A stretch of DNA of 64,000 bases, taken from Rariloculus sp965263005. Its GTDB lineage: Bacteria > Pseudomonadota > Gammaproteobacteria > Steroidobacterales > Rariloculaceae. The stretch lies in contig NZ_OZ253579.1 of the NCBI RefSeq assembly GCF_965263005.1, forward strand, positions 1,240,001 through 1,304,000, read 5' to 3'. Of the stretch, positions 56,868 through 64,000 are shown piece by piece. The notes below the pieces were generated by a model. That model did not search any database. It worked only from the letters and a program-made list of their open reading frames with translations, and was not told where the DNA came from. The number at the start of each line of letters is the position of its first letter. The stretch's first letter is position 1. A program made the position numbers and the translations under genes.

Positions 56868-57695
56868 TCAGGTAGACCGATGCGTTGCCATCCAGCGCTC
56901 TGCATAGTCTACGACGGCCCGAACGCGCATCAGCCGCGCCTCTCCCCATCCGAGGGGTCCGCACCGTTCCTGACCGGTCTCCTGGGCGAAATCCTTGCCG
57001 AGATCCGGGAAATCTTCGTTATTGGGCAGCGTATCCGTAAAGCGGACCCACTGCCGCCGGCCGTCCACCAGCATGGGCGCCCCTTCCTCGCCCGTACGCT
57101 TTCCGGGAAAGTCGGCCCGGTACTCTCCGAGGTGAAGGGCGGTGTTGTTGGCGTGGCCGACTCCCGCGAGCAGCACCTCGGCATCGAGCGCGTAGAGCCT
57201 GGCGAGCGGCGAGCGTTCGCCGAACATCGACCCGAGAGGATGTTCTTCGACGACGGTTTCGGCCGCCGGTCCGAGCGCCGCGAATGAGACGTGCGGGTGC
57301 GCGCTACGGCGCACGCCGGGATAGGTGCGGAATGTCTCGGCAACCACACCCATGGCGCGGGTAGGCGTGCGGGCCGGATCGTATGCCGGCATCTCCTCTC
57401 GAATCGTATCCCACCACGCCTTCGGGACAGGGGGTGCCTTCCACCTCGCCGGATCGGTGAGGTGGGCGCTGTGTGCCGGCATCACCAGCGTACCGATCTC
57501 TCCAAGCACTTCCAGCAGCGCTTCAATGATGGCCTGCGCTCCGCCAGGCACCCAGCCGATCTTCGACAGCGACGTGTGCACGATCACGACCGCGCCGCGC
57601 GCAAGCCCAAGGGCGGCCAGTTCGGCGGCCAGGCGGGAGCGCGTCACCGGTTCCCGGCCGTCGGCATCACTCAGCACGCGCTCTTTAGTGGTCAT
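56868..57695 (-). CDS. AAC(3)-family aminoglycoside N-acetyltransferase
   Basis: The 275-residue protein from ATG 57695 has AVVIVHTSLSKIGWVPGGAQ and VLGEIGTLVMPAHSAHLTDP. It continues with SAHPHVSFAALGPAAE, HPLGSMFGERSPLARLYALD and LLAGVGHANNTALHLGEYRA. This is the Antibiotic_NAT fold, with the size and motif order of AAC(3) enzymes. Whether it acts on aminoglycosides or another amine cannot be told from sequence; many chromosomal members of this fold have no proven resistance role. Confidence 0.87.
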   Translation of the reverse strand: MTTKERVLSDADGREPVTRSRLAAELAALGLARGAVVIVHTSLSKIGWVPGGAQAIIEALLEVLGEIGTLVMPAHSAHLTDPARWKAPPVPKAWWDTIREEMPAYDPARTPTRAMGVVAETFRTYPGVRRSAHPHVSFAALGPAAETVVEEHPLGSMFGERSPLARLYALDAEVLLAGVGHANNTALHLGEYRADFPGKRTGEEGAPMLVDGRRQWVRFTDTLPNNEDFPDLGKDFAQETGQERCGPLGWGEARLMRVRAVVDYAERWMATHRST

Positions 57696-57901
57696 TTTCA
57701 GAACTCCGTGATTGGGCGAGCGATCCTCGGTCAGCCGAGCCGGCACTCCGTCGGGTGTCCGTTTCGGCCAGCAAGAACATTTGCCTGTCGCCCCCGGACA
57801 GGATCTGGAATTGCCGGAAGGCTCACGACCGCAAAGCCGCTTCAACTCCACCGGCGAAGGTTGTACGTCGTCAAAACCTTTCGGACAGAAAGGGTCTGGA
57901 T
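57696..57901. other. Gap upstream of the acetyltransferase gene
   Basis: These 206 bp, together with the weakly supported small frame that follows, separate the acetyltransferase from the Fic gene. Nothing beyond a possible promoter for the acetyltransferase is expected; no -35/-10 pair was convincing. Confidence 0.3.
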
Positions 57902-58077
57902 TTAAGAGAGTAACCGGCTCATCTGGTTTCCTTCAAGCCACCTTGTGCTGCGCAGTGGACCCCAGTGATCGAACAACTTGGCAGCGGAAATAAGGTGGAC
58001 TCCGCCGTTCATGGTCATGCTGCCAAACTCATCGGCCGGATCCATATCGGCCGGCCGCCTCGTTTCGATACCACGAA

Positions 58078-58081
<4 letters not shown>
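57902..58081 (-). CDS. Small open frame coupled to the Fic gene
   Basis: A 59-codon frame begins with an ATG at 58081 that overlaps the Fic stop (ATGA). It reads MIRGIETRRPADMDPADEFG, then MTMNGGVHLISAAKLFDHWG, and ends MSRLLS. The overlap is the type used for translational coupling, which supports a real gene, but no family was recognised and the composition alone is not decisive. Confidence 0.35.
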
Positions 58082-58717
<636 letters not shown>

Positions 58718-58725
<8 letters not shown>

Positions 58726-59182
58726 CCCATAGCTCCGGCTTCGGTTCGCGCGCGAATTCCCATGCCAGATCGTCGATCTGCTCGCCGATCAGCGGCTCCG
58801 GGAGCCCCTGCTGCTCGAGCGCCATGTGCGAACCGGCCCGCCGGACGATGCGCTCCGCCTTCTGGCGCGCCCGCCGGAGCAACTGTCCGCGCACACTGCC
58901 CCCGGCAGGGACGATGGCGTAGACCAGCCGTGCCTCCATCGCCCCGGCAAGTTTCTCAAGCTGGCGGACCGTGATACCGCCCTTGAGTTCCTTGCGCTCC
59001 GCCTGATAGACGGCGGCCTTGGTGATCCCGGCACGCTGTGCCACTTGGCGCGCGGACATGCCCAGCGCCTTGCGCATGCTCGCGATCCAGCCTTCCGGCG
59101 GCCTGCTCAGGCCACCGGCCGTCTCGGCCGCGTTGTCCGCGAATCGTGCGTATTGTCGGGAAACAGTTCGTTTCACGCTCAT
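58718..59182 (-). CDS. Mobile mystery protein A (HTH antitoxin-like partner)
   Basis: The 154-residue protein from ATG 59182 has an XRE-type helix-turn-helix (SMRKALGMSARQVAQRAGIT, continuing KAAVYQAERKELKGGITV). The family C-terminal region follows (LEARLVYAIVP-like segment EARLVYAIVPAGGSVRGQLL). Mobile mystery A and B are a recurrent HTH-Fic pair on mobile DNA, believed to be a toxin-antitoxin module. An in-frame ATG at 59206 is possible. Its last codons overlap the B start. Confidence 0.88.
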
Positions 59183-59358
59183 GAGAGTATTACCTGATTG
59201 CCTCATACAAAGTATAAGTATATCTATATCTATTCTTATTTTCTAAGGAAGCAAATCTTTTGATGTTCATAATGACATGCTGACCAGGCGTTTCAGCTGC
59301 ATTTTGCATCTTCGCACACGAAGCGCGCCGCGAGCGGCTGAACCGCCCCGACTTTCCC

Positions 59359-59840
59359 GGAGGCTCGCGTGGCTCGGCCTGTCGCCGCTCGCGCTCAGCG
59401 TGCCCGACCGGCCGGCGCCGGGCACGGCCGATGTGCTCGTCTTCGATGTCGGACACGGTCTCGCGGTCCTCGTCGAGACGGCTGAGCGACGGCTGCTCTT
59501 CGATGCTGGACCCGTAGCCCGGTCGGGCTTCGACGCCGGCCGCGAGGTCGTCGTGCCCGGATTGATGCGGCGTGACCGCGACGATCTCGACATGCTGATC
59601 GTCAGTCATGCCGACGCCGATCACTCCGGTGGCGCCGGTACTGCGATCGTGTCGGCCGGTTACGCCAACCGCTGGGGGTTTCCGAAGCCCGAAGTCCGGC
59701 AACGTTGGGAGGCGGCTGGCGCGCGCGTCATCGTCACGGGAGATTCCGGCGCGGTTGGATTTCGGCTTGGCGCGGGGGCCTGCCCGCATGCGTGCCGAAC
59801 GTGCCGGGACGCGCCGCTACTGGCGCGCGGCAACACCGCC
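59359..59840 (+). pseudogene. Degenerate duplicate of the comEC 3' end
   Basis: The sequence matches comEC 52249-52528 and then 52871 to about 53068, both at high identity. The 342 bp between are missing (exactly 114 codons), with GCCGG shared at the junction. Further on, one extra G in a G-run at 59774-59778 shifts the frame. The fragment thus keeps VSHADADHSGGAG but lacks the rest of the metallo-beta-lactamase core and the membrane part. It lies 69 bp before exbB, where the real comEC end would be expected. Confidence 0.9.
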
Positions 59841-59908
59841 GTTGCCTGGAGAAACCGGGGGGGGCGCGCTATAGTTCAGGCCCATATTCGGGGAGTTGCG
59901 GGAATCTC

Positions 59909-60571
59909 ATGCTGGAGATCGTGCAAGCCGGCGGCTGGTTGATGCTGCCGATTATCGCCTGCTCGATCGTGGCGGCCGCCATCGTTCTCGAACGGCTCTG
60001 GACTCTGCAGCCCGAGCGCGTATTGCCGCCGAATCTGACCCGGCAGGTGCGCGATTGGGCGAAGCACGACCAGCTCGATCCCAAACATCTGCAAAAACTG
60101 CACGAGAACTCACCGCTCGGCCAGATCCTCGCGGCCGGGCTCGCGAGCCGGCTCGCCGGCAGGGATATCATCAAGGAGAGGATTGAAGACAGCGGCCGGC
60201 ATGTCGTGCACGAGCTCGAACGCTATCTGACGCCGCTCGGCACGATCGCGGCGATCACACCGCTGCTCGGGCTGCTCGGTACCGTAATCGGCATGATCAA
60301 GGTGTTCGCCGCAATTACGGCAAACGGCGTCGGCAATCCGGGCGTGCTCGCCGGAGGCATTTCGGAAGCCCTGATCACCACGGCTGCAGGCCTGTGCGTC
60401 GCGATTCCCTCATTGATCGGGTATCGCTATCTGCGCGGCCGCATCGACGGCCTCGTCGTGCAGATGGAGAAGGAGACGGTTAAATTCCTCGACACGCTGC
60501 TTGAGCGCCGACGCTCGGAGCTTCAACCGGTGAGCAATGAACCTTCGGCGCCGATCAAACGAAGCGCCTGA
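59909..60571 (+). CDS. exbB: MotA/TolQ/ExbB proton-channel protein
   Basis: The 220-residue protein has an N-terminal membrane helix (GGWLMLPIIACSIVAAAIVL), a cytoplasmic loop, and two further helices in the conserved block LTPLGTIAAITPLLGLLGTV and GGISEALITTAAGLCVAIPS. With ExbD it forms the proton-driven stator that energises TonB or a related envelope machine. Position before exbD-msbA-lpxK-kdsB is conserved in many gammaproteobacteria. It overlaps exbD by 35 bp. Confidence 0.93.
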   Translation: MLEIVQAGGWLMLPIIACSIVAAAIVLERLWTLQPERVLPPNLTRQVRDWAKHDQLDPKHLQKLHENSPLGQILAAGLASRLAGRDIIKERIEDSGRHVVHELERYLTPLGTIAAITPLLGLLGTVIGMIKVFAAITANGVGNPGVLAGGISEALITTAAGLCVAIPSLIGYRYLRGRIDGLVVQMEKETVKFLDTLLERRRSELQPVSNEPSAPIKRSA

Positions 60572-60959
60572 AGTCAATCTCACGTCGTTGATCGACGTCG
60601 TGCTGCTGCTCCTGGTGTTTTTCATGGTCTCGACGAGCTTCGTCCGCGAAGCCGAAATCAACCTGCGCCTGCCCGAGGCGAACGCCGAGTCGCGGCCGGC
60701 TACCGTCGCCGAAGTCCTTGAGATCACGGTTTCCCGGACGGGCAGCTACACGGTCAACGGGCGGCCGCTAGTCAACAACGAGCGGCGCACGCTGCGCGCG
60801 GCCATCGAGCAGCTCACGGGAAAGGATCGCGACGTTCCGCTGTTCATTCGGGCCGATGCGCAGGCGGCGCACCAGGCGGTCGTTACGGCGTTGGACGTGG
60901 CCGGACAGATCGGCTTTGTCGAGATCCGTATCGCCACGGTAACTTCACCCGACGGCTGA
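60537..60959 (+). CDS. exbD: ExbD/TolR-family protein
   Basis: The 140-residue protein has one membrane helix (residues about 17-34) preceded by PEVNLTSLIDVVLLLLVFFM, whose Asp is the proton-coupling residue of the family. A periplasmic domain follows (RDVPLFIRADAQAAHQAVVT). It pairs with the upstream ExbB-like protein. Confidence 0.93.
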   Translation: MNLRRRSNEAPEVNLTSLIDVVLLLLVFFMVSTSFVREAEINLRLPEANAESRPATVAEVLEITVSRTGSYTVNGRPLVNNERRTLRAAIEQLTGKDRDVPLFIRADAQAAHQAVVTALDVAGQIGFVEIRIATVTSPDG

Positions 60960-60963
60960 CTCG

Positions 60964-62715
60964 ATGTTTCCGCGGCTCGATCCCGACGTAGTGCGGGTTT
61001 ACCGCCGGCTGCTGACCTACGTCGCGCCTTACTGGTACGTCATCGTGCCGGCCGTCGCTGCGATCGTGATCTATGCCGGGATATCGCTGACGGTTCCGCT
61101 GTTCCTGCGGGACATCATCGATCAGCTCGTCACGGACGAGCTGATCCGCGGCAGCCCGTTTCGACTGCCGGTGCTGATCGCGGTGGTCTTTGCGCTGCGC
61201 GGCGCGATGGACTTTCTGACCGTTTACGGTCTGACCTGGGTTGGCCGGTCGTCGATACGCGACCTGCGCGAGGAATTATTTGACAGCTATCTGCGCCTGC
61301 CCGTGAAATTCTATGATCGGAGCTCGACCGGCACGCTGATCTCGAAGCTGACGTTCAATACGGAACAGGTTGCCGAGGCGGTTTCCAACGCCGTTGCGAC
61401 CGTCGTGCGCGATAGCCTGCTTGTGCTCGGCATGCTCGGCATGATGATTTACTTCAATGTTCGCCTGACGGCGCTGATCGCGATCGTCGGCCCCGTGATC
61501 GCCGTGCTCGTCGGCCTGATGAGCAGCGCATTCAGACGCCACAGCGCGCGCATCCAGGATTCGATGGGCGATGTAACGCGGCTGACGGAGCAGGCCCTGC
61601 GGGGTAATCGCATTGTCAAGATCTTCGCCGGCGAGACGCAGGAGCAGGCGCAGTTCGATCGGGTCAACGCAAAGAACTTCCGTCTGCATCTGCGCGTCGC
61701 CGCGATACGTGCATTCGGTGACTCGCTGATTCAGTACATCGTCGCCCTCGGCGTCGCCGTCATCGTCTTCTTCGTATTCTCGGGCTGGATGTCGATCGAG
61801 CTGACGGCGGCCACGTTCATGGGGTACATCGGCGCGCTCGCGATGCTGCTCGCGCCGTTGAAGCGGCTGGTCAATATCAATGTCGCGCTGCAGAGAGGTA
61901 TCGCGGCGGCAGAAAGCCTGTTCGAAGTGCTTGACGAACCCGGCGAGCCGGACCGGGGCGCGACCCCGCTGGCGCGGGCGGCGGGCAACATCGAGTATCG
62001 CGGCGTTGAATTCAGCTACGACGGTGACAACGGGCAGGTCCTGGACGATATCAGCTTCGAGGCCCCGGCCGGATCCACGATCGCCGTGGTCGGCCGCTCG
62101 GGCAGCGGCAAGTCGACTCTCGCGGGACTGTTGCCGCGGTTCTACGATATCGACAGCGGTCAGATCCTGCTCGACGGGACGGACATTCGGGACTACAGGC
62201 TCGGTGATCTGCGCCGCCAGCTCAGCTTCGTCAGCCAGGACGTCATGCTCTTCGACGACACGATTGCGGGAAATATCGGCTACGGTGCGCTCCGCGATCA
62301 TTCGCGCGCCGACATCGAGCGGGCGGCTGACGCCGGCTACGTGACGGAGTTTGCTGCGGAACTGCCCGATGGCCTCGACTCGGCGGTCGGGGAAGGAGGT
62401 CTGTTGCTGTCGGGCGGGCAGCGTCAGCGCGTGGCAATCGCGCGGGCGCTGCTCAAGGATGCGCCCGTGCTGATTCTCGACGAGGCAACGTCGGCGCTCG
62501 ATACAGAATCCGAGCGCCGCGTGCAGGATGCGCTCAAGCGCTTGATGCAGGGGCGGACCACCCTGGTCATCGCGCACCGTCTGTCGACAGTCGAGGATGC
62601 GGATCGAATTATCGTCATGAAAGATCGCCGCATAGTGGAGCAGGGCACTCACCGGGAGCTCATCGCACGGGGCGGCTGGTATTCGGTGCTCTACGGCATC
62701 CGGTTCGCCGATTAG
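60964..62715 (+). CDS. msbA: Lipid A export ABC transporter MsbA
   Basis: MsbA flips core-lipid A across the inner membrane. The 583-residue half-transporter has six membrane helices (to about residue 310) and an ATPase domain with GRSGSGKSTLAGLLPRFYD, signature LSGGQRQRVAIARALL, Walker B VLILDEATSALD, and IAHRLSTVEDADRIIVM. Co-location with lpxK and kdsB fixes the lipid A assignment. Confidence 0.95.
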   Translation: MFPRLDPDVVRVYRRLLTYVAPYWYVIVPAVAAIVIYAGISLTVPLFLRDIIDQLVTDELIRGSPFRLPVLIAVVFALRGAMDFLTVYGLTWVGRSSIRDLREELFDSYLRLPVKFYDRSSTGTLISKLTFNTEQVAEAVSNAVATVVRDSLLVLGMLGMMIYFNVRLTALIAIVGPVIAVLVGLMSSAFRRHSARIQDSMGDVTRLTEQALRGNRIVKIFAGETQEQAQFDRVNAKNFRLHLRVAAIRAFGDSLIQYIVALGVAVIVFFVFSGWMSIELTAATFMGYIGALAMLLAPLKRLVNINVALQRGIAAAESLFEVLDEPGEPDRGATPLARAAGNIEYRGVEFSYDGDNGQVLDDISFEAPAGSTIAVVGRSGSGKSTLAGLLPRFYDIDSGQILLDGTDIRDYRLGDLRRQLSFVSQDVMLFDDTIAGNIGYGALRDHSRADIERAADAGYVTEFAAELPDGLDSAVGEGGLLLSGGQRQRVAIARALLKDAPVLILDEATSALDTESERRVQDALKRLMQGRTTLVIAHRLSTVEDADRIIVMKDRRIVEQGTHRELIARGGWYSVLYGIRFAD

Positions 62716-62726
62716 GAGCAGCCGGC

Positions 62727-63755
62727 ATGTCGAACCCGACGCGGGGGAAGTTTACGCGGCTCTTCAACTCGATCTGGTACGGCGGCAACCCGCTCAAATG
62801 GCTGCTTTGGCCAGCCGGTTGGCTTTATAGGGCAGCCGTAGTCTTGCGGCGAGCGCTCTACCAGCGGGGCATGATCCGCCCGGTCGAACTCGCCGTACCT
62901 GTCGTCGTCGTCGGCAACGTCACCGTCGGGGGCACCGGCAAGACTCCGTGCATCGTCTGGCTCGCGGACGCACTGAAGAAACGCGGGCTCAGCACCGGCA
63001 TCGTGACACGCGGCTACGGCGGCCAAGCCTCAAGTTGGCCGCAATGGGCCACGCGCGACAGCGATCCCGGCGAGGTTGGCGACGAGCCCGTGCTGCTCGC
63101 GCGGCGCACCGCTTCGCCCGTCGCCGCCGGCCCGGACCGGGTCGCAACGGCGAAGTTCCTGCTCGGCCAGCGGAACGTCGACGTCCTGTTGTCGGACGAC
63201 GGCCTCCAGCACTATCGCATGGGGCGGAGCTTCGAGATCGGCGTGGTCGACGGAGTGCGGGGGCTCGGCAACGGCTTGTGTCTGCCCGCCGGCCCCTTGC
63301 GCGAGCCGCGCCAACGGCTCGATGCAGTCGATGCGATCGTCGTGAATTCTGGCAGTTGGGGAGAAGGGGACGTTTTCAGAGCCGATCTCGTGCCGGTCCG
63401 TGTCGTTCGTTTGACCGACGGCGCGACGCGCGATCTCGATGACTTCAAGGGCGCGAATGTGCATGCGGTCGCCGGAATCGGCCACCCGGAACGGTTCTTC
63501 GCGCTGCTCGAGCGCCACGGGATCATGGTCGATCCGAGGCCGTTGGCCGATCACGCCGTGATTGGCGAAGCGGATCTGCGCTTCGACGATTCCGTCCCCG
63601 TGCTGATCACGGAAAAGGACGCTGTAAAATGCCGCGAGTTCGCGCCGGAGAATGTGTGGGTCGTCATCGTCGATCTGCAGTTCGATGGCGATGATGATGA
63701 GCGACTGACGAGACTCCTGATGCGTCGAATCGAAGTTCGGGCTGGGTCGAAGTGA
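62727..63755 (+). CDS. lpxK: Tetraacyldisaccharide 4'-kinase LpxK
   Basis: LpxK phosphorylates the 4' position of the lipid A disaccharide. The 342-residue protein has the P-loop VVVGNVTVGGTGKTP, followed by GLSTGIVTRGYGG, DVLLSDDGLQHYRMGR and VHAVAGIGHPERFFALLE, all typical. It starts 11 bp after msbA and overlaps kdsB by four bases. Confidence 0.95.
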   Translation: MSNPTRGKFTRLFNSIWYGGNPLKWLLWPAGWLYRAAVVLRRALYQRGMIRPVELAVPVVVVGNVTVGGTGKTPCIVWLADALKKRGLSTGIVTRGYGGQASSWPQWATRDSDPGEVGDEPVLLARRTASPVAAGPDRVATAKFLLGQRNVDVLLSDDGLQHYRMGRSFEIGVVDGVRGLGNGLCLPAGPLREPRQRLDAVDAIVVNSGSWGEGDVFRADLVPVRVVRLTDGATRDLDDFKGANVHAVAGIGHPERFFALLERHGIMVDPRPLADHAVIGEADLRFDDSVPVLITEKDAVKCREFAPENVWVVIVDLQFDGDDDERLTRLLMRRIEVRAGSK

Positions 63756-64000
63756 CGGACTTTATTGTCGTCATCCCGGCCCGCTATGGATCGAGCCGCT
63801 TGCCGGGTAAAGCGCTCGCAGATATCGGGGGGCGACCGATGATCGCCTGGGTCCACGAGCAAGCGCGCCGTTGCGCAGCAAGCGATGTGATCGTTGCGAC
63901 CGACGATGCGCGGATCGCCGCGGCGTGCCGCGAGCACGGCGCGCGCGTGGAGATGACGGCCGCCGGTCATGCGAGCGGCACCGATCGTATCGCGGAGCTC
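63752..64000 (+). CDS. kdsB: 3-deoxy-manno-octulosonate cytidylyltransferase, N-terminal part (3' end outside window)
   Basis: KdsB activates Kdo as CMP-Kdo for LPS synthesis. The 83 visible codons from GTG 63752 read DFIVVIPARYGSSRLPGKAL, GGRPMIAWVHEQARR, VIVATDDARIAAACREHG and ASGTDRIAEL, the standard KdsB N-terminus. Its start overlaps the lpxK stop. The window ends inside the gene. Confidence 0.95.
   Translation, partial: MTDFIVVIPARYGSSRLPGKALADIGGRPMIAWVHEQARRCAASDVIVATDDARIAAACREHGARVEMTAAGHASGTDRIAEL

Overview
The window is GC-rich chromosomal DNA with operon-dense housekeeping blocks typical of Gammaproteobacteria. Diagnostic orders are lpxB-rnhB-dnaE-accA-tilS, pyrG-eno-ftsB, surE-pcm-yqaA-nlpD, prfB-lysS, sdhCDAB, rpoE-rseABC, lepB-rnc-era-recO-acpS, and lolCE-lolD-comEC-exbBD-msbA-lpxK-kdsB. 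LPS, Lol and TonB genes show a diderm. The TonB receptor style and S-methyl-5'-thioinosine phosphorylase suggest a Steroidobacterales- or Woeseia-like lineage, but that placement is inference. No tRNA, rRNA or CRISPR array was recognised.

Layout. 1-7178: end of lpxB, rnhB, dnaE, accA, tilS. 7662-10927: pyrG, eno, ftsB. 11109-14891: Smr protein, surE-pcm-yqaA-nlpD and a convergent Mth938-like gene. 15041-18586: prfB (with its programmed frameshift), lysS, convergent ygfZ. 18634-24293: sdhAF4, sdhCDAB, then vapBC and an orphan higA inserted before sdhE and cptA. 24564-27603: rpoE-rseABC and a glutaredoxin-like gene. 27823-34646: lepB, rnc, era, recO, acpS, a DEDD exonuclease, rlmD, nagZ. 34828-37608: a TonB-dependent receptor. 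37818-41096: an accessory patch with an IS110 remnant, a truncated hpt copy, a Pif1-WYL helicase and a phosphoribosyltransferase remnant. 41260-50733: intact hpt-mtnP, csiV, mfd and the Lol genes. 50772-59840: comEC, a 6.3-kb accessory island, then a degenerate copy of the comEC 3' end. 59909-64000: exbB, exbD, msbA, lpxK and the start of kdsB.

The most unusual material is of two kinds. First, two accessory patches are each bracketed by a partial duplication of a core gene (hpt and comEC). The comEC island carries a DEDDh exonuclease-TerB-BRCT protein, a divergent AbiEi/AbiEii pair, an AAC(3)-type acetyltransferase, and a mobile-mystery A/B (HTH/Fic) pair whose Fic gene is interrupted by expansion of a 7-bp repeat. 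Second, short tandem duplications recur at gene junctions: four 49-bp copies at rseC/glutaredoxin, three 37-bp copies at rnc/era, two 52-bp copies between nlpD and the Mth938-like gene, and a 120-bp copy of part of cptA just after cptA. In the first two, every unit carries the stop of the upstream gene region and the start of the downstream gene, so spare start sites are present.

Several genes usual in these neighbourhoods are absent here: rpoS after nlpD, ispD/ispF/truD between ftsB and surE, mucD and lepA around rseC-lepB, and pdxJ between recO and acpS. All functional calls come from reading motifs and gene order; no database search was run.
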